Source of the DNA: Pseudonocardia cypriaca
GTDB taxonomy: Bacteria > Actinomycetota > Actinomycetes > Mycobacteriales > Pseudonocardiaceae
Direction of reading: 5' to 3'
Length of the DNA: 64,000 bases
Assembly: GCF_006717045.1 (NCBI RefSeq)
Contig: NZ_VFPH01000001.1
Coordinates: 3,658,001-3,722,000 of the forward strand
Below the pieces are notes generated by a model. It was not told where the DNA came from, ran no database searches, and was given only the letters and a program-made list of their open reading frames with translations. The position numbers and the translations under genes are program-made. Shown in pieces: positions 28,840-36,400 of this stretch (positions within the stretch are counted from its first letter, which is position 1; every line of letters starts with the position of its first letter).

Positions 28840-30530
28840 GCGGTCTGCTCCTCGGGGTTCGGCTGCGCGGTGTGCGCGTGGCGGCTGGCCGGCGCGACGG
28901 AGAGGGGCGCCTGCACGACGAGCACGGCGATGTCGTCGCGACCCGTGGTGCGCCACGCGGTGGCGTGCAGGGCGACGCGCTCGGCGATGCCCGGCGCCGG
29001 CAGCACGTGGCAACCGTGGAGCAGCCGGAGCACCCGGTCCTCGCCGAACTCCTCGTCGCCGTCAACACCGCCGCGGGCCTCGGTGACGCCGTCCGTGTAG
29101 AGCACGCAGGCCTCACCGGGTCCGAGGTCGACGGTGCGCGTGGCGAAGTGCGCCTCCCGCACGCCGCCCACCAGCATTCCCGGGATCTCGACCGGTTCGA
29201 CCCCGCCGGCGCGCACCACCATCGGGGGCGGGTGCCCCCCGGCGGCGAGGCGCACCCTGAGCCCGCCCCCCGGGAGCGGCGCGGCGGTGCCGAGCACGAG
29301 GGTGGCGAAGCGCGGGCCCGCGTCGGGCGGCGCCGCGTCGAGCATGGACTCGTTCAGCAGCTCCAGGAGCCGCACCGGGTCGCGCTCGAGCCGGCGCAGC
29401 GCCTGCACGGCCTGACGCAGCCTGCCGCTCTCGACGGCGGCGTCGACGCCCTTGCCGCAGACGTCCCCGAGCAGGAACATCGCCTCGTCCCCGTCGGCCC
29501 CGACGTGGACGTCGAAGAAGTCGCCGCCGATCAGCAGCGCCTCCTCGGCGGGTCGGTAGCTCGCCCCGAACACCATGCCGTCGACCGCCGGCAGGTCGGG
29601 CTCGAGCAGGTTGCGCTTCAGCACGGCCGTGGTGCGGGTCTGTTGCGCGTACAGTGCGGCCGCGGCGAGCGCGATCCCCGCCCGCTGCGCGAACTCGTCC
29701 ACCAGCGCGGCATCCGGATCGTCCGGCGATCCCGCGTCCCGCAACAGCACGAGCGCCCCCGCCGGCATGCCGTTCCCGGGCAGTGCGCGCACGGCCGCGC
29801 TCTGCGAGCCGCGCCGGTCGTCCTGGCCCCACGGGGCGCCGGTCAGCCGGGTGACCAGCAACGGTTCCGGGCCGGGGGCCAGCCCGGACAGCGCCGCGGC
29901 CACCGGTTCCGGCAGCCCGCGCGCGGACAGCCGCCCCGAGGCGACCACACCCCCGCGCTCGTGCCGGTACCACTCCACCGCTCCGGTCCGCACCGGCAGC
30001 ACGACCACGGCCGCGTCCGCCAGCTCGGCCGCCACGAGCTCGACGACCGCGCGGGCGGTGCGCCCGGGGTGCAGCGACAGGCCGAGCCGGCTGCTCGCCG
30101 CGGCGAGGAACCGCGAGCGCGCCCGCTCGGCCAGCAGCGCGTCCACGCGGGCGCGCTGCTCGCTGACCTCGCGCAGGTGCCAGGCCGTCCAGCCGTCGGG
30201 AAGGTCCTGGCGGCGCGCGACGAGCGCCTGGGAACCGGCCTCCAGCTCGACCTCCGCCGGGCCATGCCGGGTCAGCTCGCGCACGGGCAGCAGCTCGTCG
30301 ACGCGCACCTGCGGCAACATGCGTCGCGCCGCCGCGTTGGCCGTGCGGACCAGGCCACGCTCGTCGCAGGCGAGAACCGCCGTGTCGACGCCGTCGAGCA
30401 GCATCTCGGCGAGGCTGGGTCGGGGTTCGGGAAGCGGGGCAACGGGTGGCAGGGGCGCCCCGAGGACCCCGCTCGCGGGCCCGGCACGCTGCTGCCGCCC
30501 GACCTCGAGATCCTCGCTGCGACGAACCAC
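28836..30530 (-). CDS. PAS/GAF-containing SpoIIE-type (PP2C) serine phosphatase
   Basis: 564 residues from a GTG. A PAS-like domain (residues about 38-120, GVDTAVLACDERGLVRTANA) is followed by a GAF-like domain (about 140-320) and the PP2C/SpoIIE domain. The metal-binding aspartates lie in IGGDFFDVHV, LLGDVCGKGVDAAVE, VLYTDGVTEARGG and TGRDDIAVLVV. Such enzymes dephosphorylate anti-anti-sigma factors in partner-switching pathways. No anti-sigma kinase or STAS gene is adjacent. The downstream overlapping B12-binding gene is the probable sensor or modulator. Confidence 0.88.
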   Translation of the reverse strand: MVRRSEDLEVGRQQRAGPASGVLGAPLPPVAPLPEPRPSLAEMLLDGVDTAVLACDERGLVRTANAAARRMLPQVRVDELLPVRELTRHGPAEVELEAGSQALVARRQDLPDGWTAWHLREVSEQRARVDALLAERARSRFLAAASSRLGLSLHPGRTARAVVELVAAELADAAVVVLPVRTGAVEWYRHERGGVVASGRLSARGLPEPVAAALSGLAPGPEPLLVTRLTGAPWGQDDRRGSQSAAVRALPGNGMPAGALVLLRDAGSPDDPDAALVDEFAQRAGIALAAAALYAQQTRTTAVLKRNLLEPDLPAVDGMVFGASYRPAEEALLIGGDFFDVHVGADGDEAMFLLGDVCGKGVDAAVESGRLRQAVQALRRLERDPVRLLELLNESMLDAAPPDAGPRFATLVLGTAAPLPGGGLRVRLAAGGHPPPMVVRAGGVEPVEIPGMLVGGVREAHFATRTVDLGPGEACVLYTDGVTEARGGVDGDEEFGEDRVLRLLHGCHVLPAPGIAERVALHATAWRTTGRDDIAVLVVQAPLSVAPASRHAHTAQPNPEEQTA

Positions 30531-30652
30531 ACCACTCCCGTTCCGCGCATCCGGTCGCGGCGGCCCGGCGGCCCGGGACGATGGGCCGCGTCAGCGAGCC
30601 TAACCGGGCTCGGCCGCTCCGGCAGCGCCGCGTCCCGGCGTGGCGGCGTCGC

Positions 30653-30811
30653 TCAGCCTCGCGGTCGAGCGGTCCTGCCCGGCTGCGGCGGCACGGGCAG
30701 CCCGTGCCGGATGGCGCTTCCCGCGTCGATGCCGTAGGCGATGTCGGCGAGTACCGAAACGCCTCGTCGGAGGGTTTCCAGCAGCGTCCTGCGATTCGTC
30801 CGGTTCGTCAT
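30653..30811 (-). CDS. Possible 52-residue protein
   Basis: A short open frame from an ATG at 30811 in the 350-base gap between the phosphatase and GlxA-type genes. It begins MTNRTNRRTLLETLRRGVSV, basic and helical, then LADIAYGIDAGSAIRHGLP and a basic proline-rich end. An AGG about nine bases upstream is a weak ribosome site. No family recognised; it may be chance coding in GC-rich DNA. Apart from it I see only promoter-like sequence in the gap. Confidence 0.3.
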   Translation of the reverse strand: MTNRTNRRTLLETLRRGVSVLADIAYGIDAGSAIRHGLPVPPQPGRTARPRG

Positions 30812-30881
30812 GCCATCAGCCTGCGCGGCCGACGACTCCCAGCACAGTGGCGACGACGACGCACATCGCTAAGATATCGCC

Positions 30882-31862
30882 ATGCGTGACACCCGCTCCG
30901 TCGCCGTACTCGCCTACGACGGGATGTCGGCCTTCGAGACCGGCATCGTCACCGAGGTGTTCGGGATCGCCTGGCCCGAGATCGACGTCCCCTGGTACCG
31001 GCTCACCATCTGCACCGAGACCCGCGAGCCGGTGCGGGTGATCGGCGGCGCCACGCTGCAGACCCCGCACGGTCTCGACGCACTGGCGGCTGCGGGCACC
31101 GTGATCGTCCCCAGCGTGGCGCAGCCGGAGCGCGAACCGTCCGCGGAGGTCGTCGCGGCGCTGCGGCGGGCCCGCGACGACGGCGCGCGGCTGGTGTCCA
31201 TCTGCACGGGGGCGTTCGCGCTGGCCGGGGCCGGCCTGCTCGACGGGCGGAGGGCCACGACGCACTGGCGGCACAGCGACCTCCTGCGCCGCCGCTACCC
31301 CCGCGTCGAGGTCGATCCCGCCCCGCTCTACGTCGACGACGGCGAGGTGCTGACCAGCGCGGGCTGCGCGGCGGGCCTGGACCTCTGCATCCACCTCGTG
31401 CGTCGCGACCACGGGGCGGCGGTGGCGAACGCGGTCGCCCGCAGGCTGGTGATCCCGCCGCACCGCGAGGGCGGGCAGGCCCAGTACATCGAGTCCCCGG
31501 TCGCGGACGATCCCGACGACAACCGGATCGCCCACAGCATGACCTGGATGCTGGAGAACCTCGACCGGCCGATCACGCTCGACCAGCTCGCCGAGCGCGC
31601 CAACATGTCGGCGCGCAGCTACCTGCGCCAGTTCCAGCGGTGCGCGGGCACCAGCCCGATCAAGTGGCTCATCGCCCGCCGCGTGCAGGCGAGCCTGCCC
31701 CTGCTGGAGCGCACCGATCTCGGGGTCGAGCAGATCGCGGCCGCGGTCGGGTTCGACACGCCGGTGACGTTCCGCCACCACTTCTCCCGGGCGATGCGGA
31801 CCTCGCCCTCGGCCTATCGCCGGGCCTTCCACCCGGTCGCCGAGGCCGTAACGGCCGGGTAG
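30882..31862 (+). CDS. GlxA-type AraC regulator with DJ-1/PfpI domain
   Basis: 326 residues. The N-terminal DJ-1/PfpI-like domain (residues about 5-180) has the nucleophile-elbow sequence SICTGAFALAGAGLLDGR and the following TTHWRHSD, but such domains in regulators serve as sensors. The C-terminal AraC domain has two helix-turn-helix units: LDQLAERANMSARSYLRQF and GVEQIAAAVGFDTPVTFRHH. Targets are not evident: it is divergent from the small ORF/phosphatase side and convergent with the MetE-like gene, ending five bases before that gene's stop. Confidence 0.9.
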   Translation: MRDTRSVAVLAYDGMSAFETGIVTEVFGIAWPEIDVPWYRLTICTETREPVRVIGGATLQTPHGLDALAAAGTVIVPSVAQPEREPSAEVVAALRRARDDGARLVSICTGAFALAGAGLLDGRRATTHWRHSDLLRRRYPRVEVDPAPLYVDDGEVLTSAGCAAGLDLCIHLVRRDHGAAVANAVARRLVIPPHREGGQAQYIESPVADDPDDNRIAHSMTWMLENLDRPITLDQLAERANMSARSYLRQFQRCAGTSPIKWLIARRVQASLPLLERTDLGVEQIAAAVGFDTPVTFRHHFSRAMRTSPSAYRRAFHPVAEAVTAG

Positions 31863-31866
31863 GGCG

Positions 31867-32901
31867 TCACCCGCCCAGCTCCTCCCGCAGCACCCGCGCG
31901 GCGCCGGCGAGCGCCCGCATCTTCCCGAACGCGGAGTCCCGTGGCAGGTACTTCATGCCGCAGTCGGACGCCAGCACGAGCTGTTCGGGCGGGATGCGGT
32001 CGAACGCCCGCCGGGCCCTTGCCGCGACCGTCTCGACGCTCTCGACCTCGGGCGTGGACAGGTCGAGCACCCCGAGGATGATCGTCTTGTCGGTGAGGTC
32101 GGAGAGGACGCCGAGGTCGAGCCCGGACTGCGCGGTCTCGATCGAGACCTGGGCGACGGGGCAGCCCGCGAGCTCCGGCAGGAACGAGTAGCCCTCCGGC
32201 CGCTCGTGGATGATCGCGGCGTAGCCGAAGCAGATGTGCACCGCCGTGGTGCCGGTGACGCCGTCGAGCGCGGCGTTGAGCGCCTTCAGCCCGTAGGCGC
32301 GCGCGGCGTCCGGGCGGGCCTGCATGTACGGCTCGTCGAGCTGCACGATGTCGGCGCCCGCGGCGAACAGGTCCTTGACCTCGGCGTTCACGGCGGCCGC
32401 GTAGGCAAGAGCCGCGGCTTCGGCGTCGGGGTAGTGGTCGTTCTGCGCCTGCTGCGACATCGTGAACGGCCCCGGCACGGTCATCTTGATCGTCCGCTTT
32501 GTGTGGGCGCGCAGGAAGTGCAGGTCGGCCACCTCCACCGGCTGTGGCCGGTGGATCGGGCCGACGATCCTGGGCACCGGGTTGGGGTGGCCGCTGCGGT
32601 CGAGGGCGGTGCCGGGGTTGTCGATGTCGACGCCGTCGAGCGCGGTGGCGAAGTGGTTGCTGTAGCTCTCCCGGCGGATCTCGCCGTCGGTCAGGATGTC
32701 GAGCCCGGCCTCCTCCTGCGACCGGATCGCGACGATCGTGGCGTCGTCCTGCGCCTCGGCGAGGTGCTCCGGCGGGATGCGCCACAGCTCCTTGGCGCGC
32801 ACACGGGGTGGGAACCGGCCGGCGAGCTTCGCCCGGTCGATCAGCCACTCGGGCTGGGCGTAGCTTCCGACCAGGGACGTCGGCAGCAGCGGCAACGACA
32901 C
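31867..32901 (-). CDS. MetE C-terminal-like methyltransferase (cobalamin-independent methionine synthase family)
   Basis: 344 residues, about the size of the MetE catalytic half and of archaeal-type core enzymes. The zinc ligands are present: VHICFGYAAI (His-x-Cys), E in RPEGYSF and the last cysteine in ASDCGMKYLP. DGEIRRESYSNHF and IVQLDEPYMQARPD match the homocysteine-methyltransferase barrel. Start chosen at the GTG 32901, which has GAGGAGG five bases upstream; an ATG at 32928 lies further out. Because a complete metH is close by, this shorter paralogue may demethylate or transfer methyl or thiol groups on another substrate. Divergent from an F420-type oxidoreductase 34 bases away. Confidence 0.82.
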   Translation of the reverse strand: MSLPLLPTSLVGSYAQPEWLIDRAKLAGRFPPRVRAKELWRIPPEHLAEAQDDATIVAIRSQEEAGLDILTDGEIRRESYSNHFATALDGVDIDNPGTALDRSGHPNPVPRIVGPIHRPQPVEVADLHFLRAHTKRTIKMTVPGPFTMSQQAQNDHYPDAEAAALAYAAAVNAEVKDLFAAGADIVQLDEPYMQARPDAARAYGLKALNAALDGVTGTTAVHICFGYAAIIHERPEGYSFLPELAGCPVAQVSIETAQSGLDLGVLSDLTDKTIILGVLDLSTPEVESVETVAARARRAFDRIPPEQLVLASDCGMKYLPRDSAFGKMRALAGAARVLREELGG

Positions 32902-32935
32902 GGGTGCCTCCTCATAGATCGATACCATCGACTTC

Positions 32936-33358
32936 GTGAGCACACTTCCCGCTGAGCTCCGGGACCTGATCGAGTCCGGCCCGCTGGCCCACCTGAGCAC
33001 CATCAACCCCGACGGCAGCCCCCAGGTGAGCGTCATCTGGATCGGCCTGGACGGCGACGGGATCGTGTCCGGCCACATGAACCACTACGCGAAGCTGCGC
33101 AACATCGAACGCGACCCGCGGGTCGTGCTGTCGTTCGACGCACCCCGCGATCCCAGCGTGGTCCTGAACCCGTACGCCGTGCTGCGCGCACGGGCCACCG
33201 TGGAACCCAGCGACGAGGCGTGGGACCTGCTCGACCGCCTCACGAAGATCTACATGTCGCCCGACGACCAGTTCCCCGCACCGAAGGGCCCTGGCTACGT
33301 CGTGCGGTACGAGGTGGAGCGCATCGGCGGCGTCGGTCCCTGGACGAGCTCCCACTAG
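32936..33358 (+). CDS. PPOX-class F420-dependent oxidoreductase-like protein
   Basis: 140 residues from a GTG, split-barrel fold. LPAELRDLIESGPLAHLSTI followed by DGSPQVSVIWIGLDGDGIVS and YAKLRNIERDPRVVLSF is the standard pattern of mycobacterial and streptomycete F420-binding (Rv1155-type) proteins. It could reduce an unsaturated or nitro compound, or simply bind F420 or FMN. It has no clear ribosome site and lies only 34 bases from the MetE-like start, so the transcript may be leaderless. Its stop overlaps that of the convergent oxidoreductase gene. Confidence 0.85.
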   Translation: MSTLPAELRDLIESGPLAHLSTINPDGSPQVSVIWIGLDGDGIVSGHMNHYAKLRNIERDPRVVLSFDAPRDPSVVLNPYAVLRARATVEPSDEAWDLLDRLTKIYMSPDDQFPAPKGPGYVVRYEVERIGGVGPWTSSH

Positions 33359-34308
33359 CACCTCAGGACGATCCGGCCGGCAGCGCCGCCCCCGGCCTGC
33401 CGCTGCCAGGCCGCGCCCACCTCGGCGAGTGGCATCACCTCGTGCGCGACGGCGAGCGCGCCCCGCGCGGCGTGCTCCGCGACGACCGTCACGGCGGCGG
33501 CGCGCTGCTCGCGCGTGAGGGCGTTGTTGGTGTAGCCGAGCAGGCGAAGCGACTTGCCGCGCAGCGTTGACGAGTTGATCGGGCAGGTCTCCGAGGCGGA
33601 GCTGCCGAGGTTCACCAGCCGGCCGTGGGGGCGCAGGGCGCGGGCCGCCGCGGCCGCCGGTGCGCCGTACAGGGGGTCGAGCACGAGGTCGACGGGTCCG
33701 TCGGCGGCGGCGGTGAACCGCCGGGCGAGCTCGCCGACGTCGTCGGTGTCCAGCGCCACGACGGCATCGGCACCGGCCTTCCCGGCCCGCGCCTGCGCGG
33801 CCTGCGACCGTGCGCCCGCGATCACACGGCGGGCGCCCGCGGCGCGGGCCAGCTGGACGGCGGCCTGCCCGACCACTCCCCCGGCTGCGAGCACGATCAC
33901 CTGCTCGCCGGGCGCCAGCTCGCCGCGCCAGGTGAGGGCCATGTGCGCGGCGACGGCCGACAGCCCGAGGGCCGCGATCTCCACCGGGTCGACGCCCGCG
34001 GGCAGCGGGACGAGGTCCGCCTCGGGCACGGCGGCCCGCTCGGCCATGCTGCCGTCTCCCGGAGCCATCCCGGCGGACATCGGGAACCACACCACGCGGT
34101 CCCCGGCCCGCCCCACGCCCTGCACGCCCGGGACGTACGGGGTGGCCGGCTTCCCGAAGTACGACGTGCCGGTGGCGCACAGCAGGTCGAGCGGGGTGAT
34201 CGGCGCGGCCAGCACGTCCACCAGCACGTGACCGTCGGGGGCTGCGGGCGGCTCCCGGTCGGCCACCACCGGCGGCCGGCCGCACTCGACGACCTGGGCA
34301 GCCCTCAC
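33355..34308 (-). CDS. Zinc-type alcohol dehydrogenase/quinone oxidoreductase-like protein
   Basis: 317 residues, medium-chain reductase family. The GroES-like half includes ITPLDLLCATGTSYFGKPAT and PYVPGVQGVGRAGDRVVWF; the Rossmann half has VLAAGGVVGQAAVQLARAAG for NADPH. The structural and catalytic zinc cysteines are missing, so it belongs with the zinc-free quinone or enoyl reductases. Its GTG overlaps the LigA-like stop (GTGA). It is the last gene of the leftward Lig operon and may reduce a ring-cleavage product or a quinone. Confidence 0.87.
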   Translation of the reverse strand: MRAAQVVECGRPPVVADREPPAAPDGHVLVDVLAAPITPLDLLCATGTSYFGKPATPYVPGVQGVGRAGDRVVWFPMSAGMAPGDGSMAERAAVPEADLVPLPAGVDPVEIAALGLSAVAAHMALTWRGELAPGEQVIVLAAGGVVGQAAVQLARAAGARRVIAGARSQAAQARAGKAGADAVVALDTDDVGELARRFTAAADGPVDLVLDPLYGAPAAAAARALRPHGRLVNLGSSASETCPINSSTLRGKSLRLLGYTNNALTREQRAAAVTVVAEHAARGALAVAHEVMPLAEVGAAWQRQAGGGAAGRIVLRC

Positions 34309-34667
34309 GTGGCGATGTCCGGGTAGGGCAGGGAGAAGTGGGCGAGCTTGCGCGCGTACTCCTTCTGGAACCCGAGCGGCTCGTCGTGGTCGCGCTCGAA
34401 CATCGCGATGAACAGCGTCAACGTCAGGAACGGGTGCGCACCCAGCTCGAACAGCTTCGGGTAGTCGTGCGCCGCGAGGGCCTGGCGCTCCTCGTCGTCG
34501 AAGGCGAGCCACGTGCTCTTCTCGGCGGCGAGGCAGTTCAGGATCCGGTTGGCCTCCTCCGCCTCCCACCAAGCCACGGTGCCCACGGGATCGGTGCGGT
34601 AGCGCTCGACGAGGTCCGGGTCGCGGTCGACGGTGAACAGAAACTTGTCCAGCAGGTACTTGCTCAT
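34305..34667 (-). CDS. LigA-like extradiol dioxygenase small subunit
   Basis: 120 residues, the length of protocatechuate 4,5-dioxygenase alpha chains. The helical pattern (YLLDKFLFTVDRDPDLVERY, AWWEAEEANRILNCLA, YPKLFELGAHPFLTLTL) matches the LigA superfamily, whose chain covers the active site of the LigB subunit. A LigB-like gene lies 73 bases upstream on the same strand. The ring substrate cannot be read from the sequence; protocatechuate, gallate and related catechol acids are the known choices. Confidence 0.88.
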   Translation of the reverse strand: MSKYLLDKFLFTVDRDPDLVERYRTDPVGTVAWWEAEEANRILNCLAAEKSTWLAFDDEERQALAAHDYPKLFELGAHPFLTLTLFIAMFERDHDEPLGFQKEYARKLAHFSLPYPDIAT

Positions 34668-34740
34668 CGCACTCCCTCGCTGCGCTCGGTCGGGCGCTTC
34701 GCGAATGCGCTGTGTGGGATTGTTCGCTCGCTACGCTCGC
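34668..34740. repeat. Intergenic repeat-like spacer between LigB and LigA genes
   Basis: Read on the minus strand the spacer begins at the LigB stop with TGAGCGAGCGTAGCGAGCGA and later contains CGACCGAGCGCAGCGAGGGA, two related GAGCG-rich blocks separated by a less GC-biased stretch. Spacer elements with this GAGCGTAGCGAGCG motif recur after stop codons in actinomycete genomes. Their role is not established; an RNA-processing or termination signal is possible. Confidence 0.5.
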
Positions 34741-35601
34741 TCACTTCGAACCCCCCGGATACCAGGTGAAGTAGGCCTCCATCGTGTGGAACAGGTCGTA
34801 GGTGTCGACGTAGTCGGCCTTCTGCCCCTCGCCCGCCACACCCATCATCAGCATGAAGTCCATGAACCCGTGGGTGGCGTTGCCCGGGGCGTGCAAGCTG
34901 TCCAGGGTGACCTCGGCGAGGCAACCCTCGATGTCACCCGAGGAGATCCACTCCACCGCCCTCTGGTCGAACTGCGGATCCGGCCCGTGCGGGCCGAACT
35001 GACGCGGCCCACCCAGCTCCAACGACAGGTGCCCGGTACCGATCACCGCGACCCGCTGCTCGGACGGCCACGACTCCACCAGCTCCCGGATCGCGCGCCC
35101 CAGCTGCACGAACCGCTTCGGCTGCGGCAGCGGCGGCGCGAAGATGTTCGTGTACACCGGCACGATCGGCAGATCCGCCTCCGGCCGCAGCGTGATGATC
35201 GGACACGTGATCGAGTGATCGATCCGCAGCTCGTTGGAGAACGCCAGATCGAACCCGGCATCCAGGCCCTCACGCAGGATGTAGGCCGACAGGTCCTCCT
35301 GCCCCTTCAAGACCATGCGCGGCAGGCCGAACTCGCGTTCCTCGTTGTACCAGTTGGCGTCATACACCGGCGCCTTACCCACCAGGAACTGCGGCATGTT
35401 GTCCAACCACAACTGGTGAAAATGATCGGACCCGACCATCACCAGCACATCGGGCCGGGCCCGGGTGAGCGTCTCCCGGAACGCCTCCACCTTGCGCACC
35501 CACTCGTCCGCGAACGGCGGCCGGTCCTCACCGGTCGAAGTACTGGCGCGGTAGTAGAAGGGATGGTGGGTCGAGGCGATCACCGCCACCAGCTCAGCCA
35601 C
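34741..35601 (-). CDS. LigB-type class III extradiol ring-cleavage dioxygenase
   Basis: 286 residues, catalytic subunit. Iron ligand candidates are H12 or H13 (IASTHHPFYYR) and H60 or H62 (GSDHFHQLW), with a later glutamate; GTGHLSLELGG carries the usual catalytic histidine. Family enzymes open catecholic rings next to a hydroxyl using Fe(II) and oxygen. The start ATG overlaps the 3' end of the citryl-CoA lyase-like gene by eight bases. With the LigA-like chain this should form an alpha2-beta2 enzyme. Usual followers of the protocatechuate 4,5 pathway (LigC, LigI, LigJ, LigK) are not in the window. Confidence 0.9.
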   Translation of the reverse strand: MAELVAVIASTHHPFYYRASTSTGEDRPPFADEWVRKVEAFRETLTRARPDVLVMVGSDHFHQLWLDNMPQFLVGKAPVYDANWYNEEREFGLPRMVLKGQEDLSAYILREGLDAGFDLAFSNELRIDHSITCPIITLRPEADLPIVPVYTNIFAPPLPQPKRFVQLGRAIRELVESWPSEQRVAVIGTGHLSLELGGPRQFGPHGPDPQFDQRAVEWISSGDIEGCLAEVTLDSLHAPGNATHGFMDFMLMMGVAGEGQKADYVDTYDLFHTMEAYFTWYPGGSK

Positions 35602-36400
35602 GGGGGCCTCCCGGCTCGTAGGGATCGGGCGCGACGGACCGGTTGTTCAGGTCCACCGACAGGAAGATGTCGTTCGCCACGGGGTGGCGCAGCTCCTCGG
35701 CGAGCTGGCCGATGAGCCCGGCGGTACGCGCGAGCAGGGCGAACCCGCGCAGCAGCTCGAGCGGCAGGCCGAGGTCGGCGAGCGCCGCACCGCAGACGCC
35801 CGCACCGTTGAGCGGGAGCGTGCGGCCCAGCACCTCCGGGTGGACGCGGCCGATCGCGGCGAACAGCTGCAGGTGCGGCCCGAACAGGCCCTCCTCGCGG
35901 GCGATCTGCATCAACCTCGGGGTGCGTGGGTCGCCGTTCTTGTGCACGTGGTGGCCGAGCCCCGGCACGAACCTCTTCGCGGCGCGCTGGTCCCGGACGG
36001 TCTGCAGCGCGACCGCGTCCCAGCCGGCTTCGTCGGTGGGCAGCTCGTCGAGGCCGGTGAGCACGTCGTGCAGGAAGCGCCCGGTGTCCTCGGTGACCCC
36101 GAGGAACCGCGACCCGCCGCCGAGCAGCCCGGCCGCGAGCGCGCCCTGCACGGAGTCCGGCGCCGACAGGTAGGTGAGCCGCGTGACGATCGCGGTCGGC
36201 GTGTAGCCGTGGTCGGCGAGCGCCGCGAGGACGGCCTCGAACACCCGCGCCTCGCCCTTCGTGGGGCGCCGCTGGGTGGCCAGCCAGAACGCGAGCTCGC
36301 CGAACCCGACGTTGCCCATGACGTCCTCGGCCAGGTCCTGGCCGAGGAGCGTGATCTTCGTCAGGCTGGACGCCCCCAGGGCGGTCCGGTACTCAGGCAT
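35594..36400 (-). CDS. Citrate synthase/citryl-CoA lyase-like protein
   Basis: 268 residues, much shorter than citrate synthase (about 430) and like the small citryl-CoA lyase branch. Retained motifs are SVQGALAAGLLGGGSRFLG with its preceding SAPDS, and LGHHVHKNGDPRTPRLM in the position of the citrate-synthase histidine loop; PLNGAGVCGAALADLGLP and AEELRHPVAND complete the active site. It overlaps both the CoA-transferase upstream and LigB downstream. The pairing with a CoA-transferase suggests cleavage of a CoA thioester of a tertiary hydroxy acid produced from the ring-cleavage product. Confidence 0.82.
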   Translation of the reverse strand: MPEYRTALGASSLTKITLLGQDLAEDVMGNVGFGELAFWLATQRRPTKGEARVFEAVLAALADHGYTPTAIVTRLTYLSAPDSVQGALAAGLLGGGSRFLGVTEDTGRFLHDVLTGLDELPTDEAGWDAVALQTVRDQRAAKRFVPGLGHHVHKNGDPRTPRLMQIAREEGLFGPHLQLFAAIGRVHPEVLGRTLPLNGAGVCGAALADLGLPLELLRGFALLARTAGLIGQLAEELRHPVANDIFLSVDLNNRSVAPDPYEPGGPRG

